Shown here piece after piece: positions 8,799 to 19,346 of a stretch of DNA of 64,000 nt. The DNA comes from Isoetes taiwanensis (taxonomy: Eukaryota; Streptophyta; Lycopodiopsida; Isoetales; Isoetaceae): the NCBI GenBank assembly GCA_021234155.1, contig JAJEKV010000057.1, positions 2,695,821-2,759,820 of the forward strand, given 5' to 3'. The notes under the pieces were generated by a model, which saw nothing but the letters and a program-made list of their open reading frames with translations, had not been told where the DNA came from and did no database searches. Position numbers and translations under genes: made by a program. The first letter of the stretch is position 1. Each line of letters begins with the position of its first letter.

Positions 8799-9810
8799 GT
8801 TTCGAGTAAGAATGCATGATAACCGACTCTCTGGCTCCATACCTAAAGCTTTTGGACCAATGCACTATCTGGCCAGGCTTGAGTTCTCCAGAAATAGCTT
8901 CAGCGATTTCAATGCTGCAGAACTTGGTGCAGCCCCTCGCCTTTCTTTCATTGATATTTCTTCAAATTTATTCAAAATAGCATTCCTCCTCAGATTTGGA
9001 GTCTTTCCAACATTCAAGAATTCCATGCTTCCAATATCAGGTTGTTTAGTTCCATCCCGGATCAGATTGGTGATGCTTCAATGCTTTCAATGTTTGATCT
9101 TTCAAACAACTTCTTGCTTGGAGGGATACCCAGTTCCATCAGACATTGCCAGAGACTGATGTCACTGAATTTAAGGCAGAACAATCTAACAGGCACTCTC
9201 TCAACTGATCTTGCAGCATTGCCTGTGCTGTCAATACTCAATCTTTCGTCTAATAATTTCACAGGAGTGGTGCCATCTGAGTTTGAAAAATCTACCACAC
9301 TGGAGGTGTTTAATATTTCATTCAATCATCTATATGGGCAGCTGCCGGAAGGATGATTTTTCAGGACTTCTAGCGAGGGATCTTTCATGGGAAATGAAGG
9401 GCTATATGGAGGAGTATTGGGTTCATGTATTGGGTTACAAAGTATACCACTGTTGTTGGAGTGGCTCAAGGTCTATCTTATTTGAACCAGGATTTCTTGC
9501 CCCAGACCATACATAGAGATGTGAAATCATGCAATATTTTGCTTGATTCTAATATGGAGGCGCACGTCGCAGATTTCGGTGTGGCTAAACTCTTTGAGAC
9601 AAGAGAATCAATGTTTATCATTGCTGGCTCTTATGGTTACTTTGCTCTTGGTATGTATTTTATGTGCTTTTTCTGGGTAACTTAGTCTAAATCTTAGAAT
9701 TTGAGTTTGCATTTTTTTATATGTTTTTTCTTGATTTACAGAATATGCCTTCACAATGAAAGTAGACGAGAAGATAGATATTTACAGCTATAGTGTGGTT
9801 CTTTTGGATC
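8799..9810 (+). pseudogene. LRR receptor-like kinase pseudogene, 3' part (LRRs and kinase C-lobe)
   Basis: Continues the gene begun at 3955. LRRs include MHDNRLSGSIPKAFG, IPDQIGDASMLSMFDLSNN, NLTGTLSTDLAALP and FTGVVPSEFEKST. The cap after the LRRs (SFMGNEGLYGGVLGSC) is preceded by an in-frame TGA at about 9353. The transmembrane segment and kinase N-lobe (Gly loop, VAIK lysine) are missing. The text resumes with the catalytic loop IHRDVKSCNILLDSN, DFG in VADFGVAKL, and AGSYGYF. A GT-AG intron (9651-9741) links this to EYAFTMKVDEKIDIYSYSVVLL, the usual APE/DVYS region (APE eroded to ALE). After about 9810 homology fades. It resembles subfamily XI-type LRR kinases; no working kinase can be made. 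Confidence 0.88.
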
Positions 9811-10997
9811 CATCATAATCTCCCTGTGTCAAATGTACTTGTATAACAATAACATTCACTTTATATTAATATTTGTTAGTCTGAATGATCATAATTCAAA
9901 GCCTGGATTCTAAAGAACAGCCTTCTTTGGAGCATTGAGCTCATTATTGAAGCTGCTAGACATTAAGCTATCTATAGGGACGTCATCACTGGTCTAGAGC
10001 CTTCTTGCATATCTGAAGGCAATGTAGCTCCAGCTAGTGATGGAAAAAGGAGATCTAGCACCAGATTTAATTTTTCTTCAATGTTTATACAAGGTTGGAA
10101 AGCAGCTAGATATTTTTATATGTGGCTCTTCTAGTTGTCTGATTCTTTGGCATGGCATGCCAAGTTCATTCTTTGAGTCATGATGTCTTGGCAGTTACAA
10201 GTTACAATGTAATCTGGAATACAGATGAATTATAATTAAAAGCATATAGTTTGTACAGGCTATGTGTCACGGATTACAAAGATAAGATACGTGGAATGTT
10301 TATGCCAAGTAGATTTAGTAATCTACAATGTAATAAGGCTGACATAAACCATGCATATGTGGAACATTTAGTGGCAGAAAGGCTCATAGTATATAAAACA
10401 ATAAATCCAAAATTTGAACTATGCATGACATGTTAAATCCAAAATTTGAACTATGCATGACATGTAGTTAAATACGATAACCCTTTGCTATAGCAAGCTG
10501 CCTAAATAGACTATTTTATCATACCGAGGTTTAAGAGACTTGTGCCCCATTCAGTAAAAATCATGGTGTTGAATCTTCAGTTGCCATGGTTTTTAAGCAA
10601 GAAAGAGTGCAATATAATGTTTCAAAATTGCTGCTTGATATAACCAGCAATGTTGTGTACCGGATTTTGTATATCCTAGAGTCCTGAATTTGCATATGAA
10701 CTCTGGTTGTTTTTCTCCGGACATGAAAAAAAGCTCAACTAGATTTTTTGTTTTTTAATTGAAATTTGGGGAGTCTAATCCCTCCTGTTTTGCTATACCT
10801 GCTACCAAGAGAGCTTTAGTTCATGATAACAAAATCCACTCCGTCATTTGTATATACAAAAAAAAAGAGGGGGGTTAGGCAAAAAGGTGTACATGCTTAA
10901 AAGAAAAGGATTTTGTCCAAATTTATTTTTAGTCTATCTTGCAAAAAAATTGGGAAAGGCATGGATTACCACAGCAAGAAGGTCACAACCAAAAGGC
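9811..10997. other. Intergenic sequence with a 32-bp tandem duplication
   Basis: No gene is supported. A perfect 32-bp unit (AAATCCAAAATTTGAACTAT...) is repeated head to tail at 10403-10434 and 10435-10465. The last seven bases before 10998 contain the AAGGC target site of the next element. Confidence 0.55.
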
Positions 10998-11589
10998 TGT
11001 TAAAGATTGGTTCATATTATAATATGATCAGATGATCTGAGAACCTAGATCATAGAGCTAGAGTGCTTATCAGAGGAAATGAGAGAACATGCAGTTATCA
11101 GAGCCTGTACAGAAAAGCACTAGGGTAGTGCACTAGCTCCTAAGTTAACCTAAGGAGAAAATCAGAGGTTAACCATACAACTTGAATATTGTCATTTTAA
11201 TGGTGGAACCATTAAGGTTAAAGACCATATGGTCAATGGTCGAGAAATATGGGATATTTCGGTCGAATAGCAGAATGCCAGGGTCGAAGATTCAAACATA
11301 GCATGAAGCTAAGCGGTCGAGGTTCTTCGGTGCCGATTCCGAAAGGATTGGTGCCGAATCTATAAATAACTAAGATGTATAATGAGATACGTATGTGTGT
11401 AGCTATTGAAGTCTGCCGGATTCATCCTAAGGTGAATGCCCGAGCTTTCGGGTTAAGTTATTGCAATACATTGAACCATTGTTTAAATCCTAAGTGATTG
11501 ACTAAGGTTCTAATATTGTTTAAATACAATTCAATATGGTATTGCATGATTAAGTGTTTGTAGCTAGACATTTTCTTAAGATCCTAACA
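10998..11589 (+). repeat. 5' LTR of the young Copia element
   Basis: 592 bp, begins TGTTAAAG and ends CCTAACA. It contains TATAAATA at 11361-11368, a likely core promoter for the element RNA. One substitution separates it from the 3' LTR. Confidence 0.97.
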
Positions 11590-11590
11590 T

Positions 11591-11602
11591 TGGTATCAGA
11601 GC
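11591..11602 (+). other. Primer-binding site, initiator Met tRNA
   Basis: TGGTATCAGAGC, one base after the LTR, is the standard plant Copia primer site complementary to the 3' end of initiator methionine tRNA. Confidence 0.93.
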
Positions 11603-11615
11603 TTGGTTAAACATA

Positions 11616-14600
11616 ATGTCTAGCAGATTTGGAGCTGCTCTGCTGAGTGGGATCAAGATCTATGAGGGAGGTCCAGGTTTTCAAATTTGGAAGGAGCAAA
11701 TGAAAAATGTTCTCGAAAATGAAAACTTGTGGGAATTGTTTGAGGATGAAATTTCTGGCAGTACTAATGGTTCCAGTAGCATGATTGCAGGAAGAAGGGA
11801 GAATAGCCCTTCTGAAGAAACATCTGAAGCAGGAGAGTTAGATGCTACTGCAACAAGTAGGGAAAATGTTGTGACTAGCAAAATTGACAAAGCTAAATCA
11901 AAGGAGGCGTATGCAATCTTGACTAGTAAAGTGGGAGCCTCAATTCTTCTGAAAGTAAGAGGTAAAACTCCTAAAGAAATCTGGAAATATCTTCTTAAGC
12001 ATTTTGAGGAGAAAAGTTCATCACAGATAGACATTTTGGATAAAGAATTGAGGAAACTTAAGCTTAGAGAAGAGGATGACCTAATTGTTTTCTTCTCTAG
12101 ATTTGACAATATTGTAGCAGATCTCGAGGGAGCTGGAGTCTTGATGACAGACCAGCAAAAGCTATTGCATGTAGCAAGAGCAGTGGGAGAAAACAAGCAG
12201 TTAGCTACACTTATAAGAAATGTAGCTAGAACAAGAGAAATGGCAGAAGAAATGATAAGGACAGAGTTTGAACAAAATAAAATATTGACTGATGATTATG
12301 ATGAGAATGTTGAAGTTTTATATGCAGGTCGATCCAAGCATAAAGGCAGCAGTTCAAAGCAAAAGGGGAACATAGGTCCCTGTTATCATTGCAAGGCTCA
12401 AGGCCACTTGAAAGCAGACTGCCCCAAGCTTAAGAATGTGGAGTGCTTCAACTGTGGTGGCAAAGGACACTTTGCTAATAGGTGCTCTAGCAGCAGGGGA
12501 AAAAGGGGAAAACCTAGCAGAGGAAGAGGAAAGCAAGGGCAGGGGAGAGGTGCTGGCAGACAAGAAGCAGCAGTAAACTTGACTCAAGAAACTGAAGAAG
12601 AAAGCAGTGAGGATGATGAAGATGCTGAGGTATGTAATGATATTTTGAATATTTCCAATAAGAAATCTAATGGTGCAAATAATCTGCTGATCCTAGATAG
12701 TGGAGCAGAAAAGACAGTAACTGGCTCAGCCAAGTTACTCAAAGATGGAAAAATTGAGAAAGGAAGTTACATCAAATTAGGGAATGGAGATTTGCAAAGA
12801 GTTCAATATTCTGGAACACTGGAATTGTTTGATCTTCAGGGCAAGGCAGTAATTTTGAAGGACGTTTTGTGTGTACCTTCTCTAGTGAGAAATTTAATAT
12901 CCATAAGTCAACTTGTAGACATGGGTTATTCTGTCAACTTTGACAGATTGAAATGTACTGTTTCTTTAGATAATGAAGTCAAATTTTTGGGAAAAAGAGT
13001 TGGCAAACTTTTTGGTTTTGAAGATAATCACTTGCCAAGTGTTAATGCAATCATAGCTTCAGATATTAATGTATGGCATCAAAGATTATGTCATGTTAGC
13101 AATAAGAATATTCAGGCCATGATAAAACAGGGATTAATTGAAGATTGTAAGCTGGATAGTGAACACAAAATATGTTATGGTTGCATGGTTGGAAAGCTTG
13201 CTAGGCTGCCATTCAAAAAATCAAACAAGAGGGCAAAAGAAGTATTGGAAGTCGTGCATACTGACCTATGTGGACCTCTTAATGTAAGAGGAATCACAGG
13301 GAAAAAGTATTTTATTACTTTTATAGACGATTTCAGTCGAAAGACAAATGTAAAATGCTTGAGAACCAAGGATGAGGCTTTTGAAGCACTCAAAGAATAC
13401 ATAGCAGAAGTTGAACTTGAGACTGGAAATAAAGTCAAATGCATACGTTCAGACAGAGGCGGGGAATATTTGTCTGGAAGATTTAAGGCATTCTGCAGGA
13501 TAAAAGGAATAAAGAGGCAACTAACTTGTTCACATTCTCCTCAACAGAATGGTGTAGCAGAGAGGAAAAACAGAACAATATTGAATGCTGTGAGAGCAAT
13601 GCTCAAACATACGGGGTTACCAAATTACCTATGGGAAGAAGCAGTTAGAACTGCAGTAGAAGTACAAAATATGATTCCATCAGCAAGCATAAATGGATCT
13701 TTGCCTGAAATGCTATGGTCAGGCAAGAAACCTAATCTTGAAAAGCTTAAAAGCTATGGATGTCTAAGTTTTGTGCATGTTCCTAAGGAACAAAGGCAAA
13801 AACTTGATGATAGAGCCAGAATTGCATATCTTGTGGGATATGACGAGAATTCCAAGGCTTATAGACTGTTTGATCCTGCAAAAAGGAAAGTAGTGGTCAG
13901 CAGAGATGTCATTTTTGATGACGGACAATATTATAAGGACACGAAAATTTCTGCTGTACAAACAGAGAAAAAGGAATCAGTCCAAAGTTTGGAGCAGCTA
14001 GAACAGTTATCAAATATTTATGATGATGATTTTAAGACTGACTCTAAGTTGTTGCAGGAAAATAACATTGATAATTTGCAGGGAAACCAAGTACAAGATG
14101 ATGATGAGATCAATGAAAAGGAGGAACAAACAATCAAAGACAAAACTCAGACCACAAGGAGAACCAATGCTCAAATAGTACATGATGAAGCAAATGAGGT
14201 TAGTAATGATTTATTTGGTAGAGACTCAACAGGGAGAAGTAGGAGACTAAGGCATAATGCAAATGAAATAAACCTTGTAGAAATACTGGCAATGATTGAC
14301 TTTGAGGTACCAAAGTCTTTTGAAGAAGCAATAAATAGCATAGATGCAAAAGAATGGATGAATGCAATGGAGGAGGAATTGAATGCATTTAAAAGAACAG
14401 AAACCTTTGAGCTGGCTGATTTACCTAAAGGGAGAAATGCAGTTGGTTGCAAATGGATCTTTAAGGTAAAACAAGGAAATGAAGGAAGTTTTATCAAGCA
14501 TAAGGCCAGACTTGTGGCACAAGGATTCTCACAAAAGCCAGGGATTGACTATGAAGATACTTTCTCTCCTATTGTTAAATTGACAAGCATTAGAATGTTG

Positions 14601-15878
14601 TTAGCAATGGCAAATGCTAAAAATCTGGAGGCACATCATATGGATGTCACCACAGCATTTCTCAATGCAAAATTGGAGGAGGATATTTATATGAAACAGC
14701 CCCCTGGGTTTGAACAAGGAAAAAACAAGGTTTGGAAATTAAAAAGAGCAGTGTACGGATTGAAACAATCTCCAAGACAGTGGTATTTGTGTATGGATAC
14801 ATATTTGAGAGAACAGGGTTTTGTTAAACTCAAGGATGATGGGAATGTATATTTGTTTAGAGAAAAATCAGAATTTTGTTACATAGCATTGTATGTTGAT
14901 GACAATGTTATGGTAAGCAGCAATATGGACATACTACAGAAATGCAAAGATATATTAAAGAATAAATTCAAAATGACTGATTTAGGGGAACTTAAAAGGT
15001 TCTTGGGAATTGAAGTTCATAGGGACAGGGAAAACAGAATTATGGCATTGTCTCAAGGTCAGAATATTATGGGGATACTGAAAAGGTTCAATATGGAAGA
15101 TTGTAAAGCAGTGAAAACTCCTATGGTACCAGGCAACAAACTGTCAAAGGAATACTGCCCTCAAAATGACAAAGAAAGAATAGAAGTTCAAGAATTACCA
15201 TACAGAGAATTGGTTGGCTGTTTACTTTATTTGGCAAATTGTACGAGGCCTGACATATCTTATGCTGTTAACATTCTAAGTAGGTACAATAATAACTTTG
15301 GAATGATGCATTGGCAGGCAGCCAAAAGAGTTGTTAGATATTTGAAGGGAACTATCAATCATGGCATTATGTACAAGTCTCAAAATCTTAATCTAGAATC
15401 ATATTCTGATTCTGACTGGGGAGGTGACCTTGATGAAAGAAAATCTACATCAGGGTTTATTTTGATGTTGGGAGGTGGACCTATTTCTTGGAAATGTAAG
15501 AAGCAAAATGCCATAGCCTTGTCATCTGCTGAAGCAGAATATTTAGCAACCACTCTTGCAGCTAAGGAGATGGTCTGGAGCAGAAGAATACTTAATGAAT
15601 TGGGAATGTGTCAAAAAGATCCATTGAAGTTGTATTCTGATAGTCAAAGTTGCATTGCCATGACCAAAAATCCTATATTTCATGAGAGAACCAAGCATAT
15701 TGAGTTGGAAACACACTTTATCAGAGATCTTGTAAGCAGAAATATCATTCAAGTTCAGTATGTTCATACGGACCAGCAGCTAGCAGACATTCTCACAAAA
15801 CCATTGGCAGATTCCAAGTTCAGTGAATTGAGAAGGTTAATCAGTTGCAGAGATTATAACGAGAAGGAAGAAGATTGA
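11616..15878 (+). CDS. Copia Gag-Pol polyprotein (1420 aa), intact
   Basis: One frame encodes capsid plus enzymes that copy the element RNA to DNA in virus-like particles and insert it. Approximate order: Gag (KIYEGGPGFQIWKEQMK, residue 16 onward); two CCHC knuckles (CYHCKAQGHLKADC near 255 and CFNCGGKGHFANRC near 275); aspartic protease DSGAEKT near 361; integrase with an HHCC-type start (WHQRLCHVSN), HTDLCGP near 548, DDFS near 571, RSDRGGEY near 611 and NGVAERKNR; reverse transcriptase with KARLVAQGFSQ, DVTTAFLNA and catalytic YVDD near 1094; RNase H with YSDSDWGG near 1264, SSAEAEY and ERTKHIELETHF near the end. The order PR-IN-RT-RH defines Copia. There is no internal stop, the length is normal, and ATG at 11616 lies just after the primer site. 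Confidence 0.97.
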   Translation: MSSRFGAALLSGIKIYEGGPGFQIWKEQMKNVLENENLWELFEDEISGSTNGSSSMIAGRRENSPSEETSEAGELDATATSRENVVTSKIDKAKSKEAYAILTSKVGASILLKVRGKTPKEIWKYLLKHFEEKSSSQIDILDKELRKLKLREEDDLIVFFSRFDNIVADLEGAGVLMTDQQKLLHVARAVGENKQLATLIRNVARTREMAEEMIRTEFEQNKILTDDYDENVEVLYAGRSKHKGSSSKQKGNIGPCYHCKAQGHLKADCPKLKNVECFNCGGKGHFANRCSSSRGKRGKPSRGRGKQGQGRGAGRQEAAVNLTQETEEESSEDDEDAEVCNDILNISNKKSNGANNLLILDSGAEKTVTGSAKLLKDGKIEKGSYIKLGNGDLQRVQYSGTLELFDLQGKAVILKDVLCVPSLVRNLISISQLVDMGYSVNFDRLKCTVSLDNEVKFLGKRVGKLFGFEDNHLPSVNAIIASDINVWHQRLCHVSNKNIQAMIKQGLIEDCKLDSEHKICYGCMVGKLARLPFKKSNKRAKEVLEVVHTDLCGPLNVRGITGKKYFITFIDDFSRKTNVKCLRTKDEAFEALKEYIAEVELETGNKVKCIRSDRGGEYLSGRFKAFCRIKGIKRQLTCSHSPQQNGVAERKNRTILNAVRAMLKHTGLPNYLWEEAVRTAVEVQNMIPSASINGSLPEMLWSGKKPNLEKLKSYGCLSFVHVPKEQRQKLDDRARIAYLVGYDENSKAYRLFDPAKRKVVVSRDVIFDDGQYYKDTKISAVQTEKKESVQSLEQLEQLSNIYDDDFKTDSKLLQENNIDNLQGNQVQDDDEINEKEEQTIKDKTQTTRRTNAQIVHDEANEVSNDLFGRDSTGRSRRLRHNANEINLVEILAMIDFEVPKSFEEAINSIDAKEWMNAMEEELNAFKRTETFELADLPKGRNAVGCKWIFKVKQGNEGSFIKHKARLVAQGFSQKPGIDYEDTFSPIVKLTSIRMLLAMANAKNLEAHHMDVTTAFLNAKLEEDIYMKQPPGFEQGKNKVWKLKRAVYGLKQSPRQWYLCMDTYLREQGFVKLKDDGNVYLFREKSEFCYIALYVDDNVMVSSNMDILQKCKDILKNKFKMTDLGELKRFLGIEVHRDRENRIMALSQGQNIMGILKRFNMEDCKAVKTPMVPGNKLSKEYCPQNDKERIEVQELPYRELVGCLLYLANCTRPDISYAVNILSRYNNNFGMMHWQAAKRVVRYLKGTINHGIMYKSQNLNLESYSDSDWGGDLDERKSTSGFILMLGGGPISWKCKKQNAIALSSAEAEYLATTLAAKEMVWSRRILNELGMCQKDPLKLYSDSQSCIAMTKNPIFHERTKHIELETHFIRDLVSRNIIQVQYVHTDQQLADILTKPLADSKFSELRRLISCRDYNEKEED

Positions 15879-15946
15879 ATTCATGCTAGCTGAGTTAAAA
15901 CCTATTACATGACATGAGATGTTGTTGACTAGCTCATATCATATTA

Positions 15947-16190
15947 GGTTGCAGACTTTAAATAAGTTGACAAGATTATCTGGTTGCAGGCATTATAATA
16001 TGACAGGAGATGTTACTGTTCAATTCATATACTGTTCAATCCATATCATAACAGGTTGCAGAGGTTGCAGACATTAAATGAGTTGACAAGATTACCTGGT
16101 TGCAGGCATTATAACATGACAGGAGATGTTACTGTCAATTCATATACTGTTCAATTCATATCATAACAGGTTGCAGACATTATAATATGA
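15947..16190 (+). repeat. Tandem repeat between gag-pol and the 3' LTR
   Basis: A unit starting GGTTGCAGAC and containing GACAGGAGATGTTACTGT begins at about 15947, 16063 and (partial) 16169, so the periods are about 116 and 106 bp. Repeats in this place are seen in other Copia lineages. They could act in RNA packaging or strand transfer, or simply be replication slippage. Confidence 0.8.
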
Positions 16191-16198
16191 AGGGAGAA
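16189..16198 (+). other. Polypurine tract of the young Copia element
   Basis: GAAGGGAGAA immediately precedes TG of the 3' LTR. Confidence 0.9.
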
Positions 16199-16790
16199 TG
16201 TTAAAGATTGGTTCATATTATAATATGATCAGATGATCTGAGAACCTAGATCATAGAGCTAGAGTGCTTATCAGAGGAAATGAGAGAACATGCAGTTATC
16301 AGAGCCTGTACAGAAAAGCACTAGGGTAGTGCACTAGCTCCTAAGTTAACCTAAGGAGAAAATCAGAGGTTAACCATACAACTTGAATATTGTCATTTTA
16401 ATGGTGGAACCATTAAGGTTAAAGACCATATGGTCAATGGTCGAGAAATATGGGATATTTCGGTCGAACAGCAGAATGCCAGGGTCGAAGATTCAAACAT
16501 AGCATGAAGCTAAGCGGTCGAGGTTCTTCGGTGCCGATTCCGAAAGGATTGGTGCCGAATCTATAAATAACTAAGATGTATAATGAGATACGTATGTGTG
16601 TAGCTATTGAAGTCTGCCGGATTCATCCTAAGGTGAATGCCCGAGCTTTCGGGTTAAGTTATTGCAATACATTGAACCATTGTTTAAATCCTAAGTGATT
16701 GACTAAGGTTCTAATATTGTTTAAATACAATTCAATATGGTATTGCATGATTAAGTGTTTGTAGCTAGACATTTTCTTAAGATCCTAACA
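16199..16790 (+). repeat. 3' LTR of the young Copia element
   Basis: 592 bp with TG...CA ends, followed by AAGGC, the second copy of the target duplication. One base differs from the 5' LTR. Confidence 0.97.
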
Positions 16791-16795
16791 AAGGC

Positions 16796-18200
16796 CCCGT
16801 TCAAACTGTTAATAACCCCCGACACATCAAATGACCCAACAAGAACCATGAAAATGAATCAACAACAAGAAACATAAAAACACACTCTCAGGCCACCAGA
16901 GGGCAACCCTCCGTGCGCAGCATCTTGTTTTAACTGTCCCCCTTTAGGGGGGATATTCGTTAGGGGAGACATGTTTTTTGGCATATTTTTGGCATGTCTT
17001 AATATTCAATGGTTGTGGCTTTTATTATAGAACACATTGAATTTTATGTTTTTATGTTTTTTTGCTATTATTTAACATTGGTGGAAGTTGCCAAACCCTA
17101 TTTTGGCCAAAACGAGGTGCTAACGCACTATGGGTTGCCCTTAAATCTGTTAGAAATGGAAAATGAAACTTGTTTTGAAAATTGAAATAATAAGATGCGA
17201 CCAGGTGAGCTCAAAACTACGCAGAATCATTCCCAAATAGCTTTGATTCTGGCATCATTAACAGCTGTGCTCCAAATCTGAATGAAGAAAGCTTTGCCTT
17301 CTGCCTAACTCTTCCAGTTTTTGCTTACCTCTGCTCCGCCTTCTGTTTCTGCCCACCTCTTTCGTCTTCTGCCTGTCTCTGCTCCTCTGCACCTATAATA
17401 GCAAACGGGCAATCTGCTACAAAGTTTATGAAGACCTGGTCAGAGATCCACAAAGGTCTTCCAATATCAACACCATCTAAATTTGTTGCCTCCCTAATCG
17501 ATGCGGAGTTTTTAAATGGAATAAACTGCAGAGAAAGGTGGACACTAATGCTTCCGAAGGGCTACTTCAAAAATGCTATATCTAGATCCTGCACAAAAGG
17601 TAAAGTAGCAGAAATCACGTCTTTTATGCTGCCAAGGGAAGCTGATACACGAAATGATCCAACAAAATGATCCAGAATACTTCCAATCCTTGGAGGATTA
17701 GATTAAACAAAGCATGGAATTGGGAGATCTTACAATGCTGGCTATGACGGCGGATCATGGCTGAACTTTGCTCCCCTTTGTGCCCAAAGAAGCAAAATGG
17801 CTCCATATAGGGCGGAAAAAGCAGAGACAAGTGCCACAGCCAAGAAAAGAAGATCATCTGTGGCGAACTATCAGATTGAATCCTAATGATCCCTAGCGCT
17901 AATCAATGACAGTCAAACCCAACCTCTAACACTGACTAACGCAGGTTCACAAAGTCTCCATCGTCCAAAAAGCCCTCCAAAATGATCCGTCGACAGTAAA
18001 TGGACATGTTCTAAACAAGATGCATCCTGGACTACTTTGATCATCGAATCTGTTGATTTTATTATCCAGGGTGTATGTTGAGGTCTTTGGGCGCCTCTCA
18101 TTTCAATTATGATCATGATTGGAGGCATCTATGATTTTGAAATATGAAATACAGGTGCACCTAAGATTTTGAGAATTGATATATGGGGGATTGAACTTCT
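16796..18200. other. Intergenic sequence with a family A repeat copy
   Basis: A family A core (AGAGGGCAACCCTCCGTGCG) lies at about 16897-16935, followed by a palindromic CCCCCTTTAGGGGGG at 16943-16957. The 80-codon open stretch at 17428-17670 has no recognisable motif and is not called. Nothing else is identified. Confidence 0.45.
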
Positions 18201-18214
18201 ACTAGAGTAATTTA

Positions 18215-18760
18215 ATCCCATCGATCCGAGACATCGGGTCGCCATTCTAGAATGGGACGAGCATGCATGTTTTGTATGCATGCGGGCGGCGCATGCCCGT
18301 TCGGATTGGGAGTTCGCTATTTTAGGCGCGTTTCTGCATCAACATCTCATCGGCGCTTCCTCTTCTCTCTCAGCAGTACCTCTTTCTCTTTGAATTGTTT
18401 CCAGGCAGGGGAGGGGCTTCTTCCTGCTTGGTTTGGCCAATTTGGCGTTTCTTTCTTGCTGTCCTTTACCGGCCTTTAGCCTTCATCCTGTGACCTTCGT
18501 CCTCGATCCTAGTTTGTAAGGAAGTTCTTTGGTATTCGGGCGGTTTGTTGGTTTCATCTCGAGTCCCATTCTAGAATCCCATCGATCCGAGACATCGGAT
18601 CGCCATTCTAGAATGGGGACTAACATCATCATGTTTTGCATGCATGCGGCGCGATGCCCGTTTGGGGTTGGGAGTTCGCTATTTTAGGCGGCGTTTACGC
18701 ATCAACATCTCATCGGGCGCTTCCTCTTCTCTCTCGCCAGTACCTCTTTCTCTTTGAACC
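18215..18760 (+). repeat. Direct duplication of a leader-like segment
   Basis: About 185 bp at 18215-18396 recurs at 18575-18759: CCCATCGATCCGAGACATCGG, a GAATGGG box, a GCATGC-rich stretch, GGGAGTTCGCTATTTTAGGC and a CT-rich TTCCTCTTCTCTCTC end. Copies differ by several substitutions and small indels. The CT-rich end resembles a 5' leader; no downstream gene is recognised. Confidence 0.7.
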
Positions 18761-18966
18761 CACCCTCCCCCTTCTTTTGTTTATTATATTTGTCGTAGGT
18801 GGCACGCTACAGAATCAGCCCCTCCACTCACGGGAGGTTTGTTTTGTTTCGTTTTTGTGGTGTTGGTGATGTGCGTGTACAGGGTTGGCGTCGCGACATC
18901 GTTTTCGACGCCTCCATTCGTGGGTTTTGGGAGCGTTTTCTCTGCCTTGCGTTTGTCTAAGCCCCT

Positions 18967-19047
18967 TGCCGAAGGTTTATCACTAGGGTTTTTCCTCGAA
19001 AACCCGAAAGGGCGGGGTTTTTTAATCCCGGTGATAAGCTTTCGGCA
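18967..19047. repeat. Compound hairpin, left inverted-repeat arm of the 18984-21263 unit
   Basis: TGCCGAAGGTTTATCAC (18967-18983) and GTGATAAGCTTTCGGCA (19031-19047) form a 17-bp stem with two mismatches. The 47-base loop (18984-19030) contains its own stem (AAAACCC...GGGGTTTT) and recurs, inverted, at 21219-21263. Confidence 0.75.
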
Positions 19048-19346
19048 GGTACACCAGCCGCACATCTGTTAGCATTGTATTTTTGGGGTCCAAATGATAT
19101 AATTGGATTTTCCCTTTATTTTTCGTGGGTAGTTCGCATATGTGTGGCTACCCACTATCCACCATTGTAGAAAATCTGCTGAGATGAATGAGAAGCCTAT
19201 CTAAATATCACCAATGAGCTAACGTGATTCCGTTTTTTTTTTTTTTTTATATTTAGAATCTATTTTTTTTTCCTTTTCTTATTTATAACAACCCATTCAA
19301 TTATTTTAGGGGTATAACAACCCATTCAATTCTTTCCAGCTTTGAG

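Larger units (their letters stand above)
10998..16790 (+). mobile_element. Complete young Copia retrotransposon (5.8 kb)
   Basis: All parts of a functional-looking LTR retrotransposon are present: identical-length LTRs (10998-11589 and 16199-16790, 592 bp each), target duplication AAGGC (10993-10997 and 16791-16795), primer site, one uninterrupted gag-pol frame, internal tandem repeats and a polypurine tract. The two LTRs differ, by direct reading, at one base (T at 11268, C at 16469). Because LTRs are copied from one template at insertion, this implies a very recent event. It is a potentially autonomous element; transcription is not known. Confidence 0.97.

Noticed and set aside
17428-17670. 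80-codon open stretch starting at an ATG
   Set aside because: No motif and no protein-family look; it runs out in ordinary intergenic DNA.
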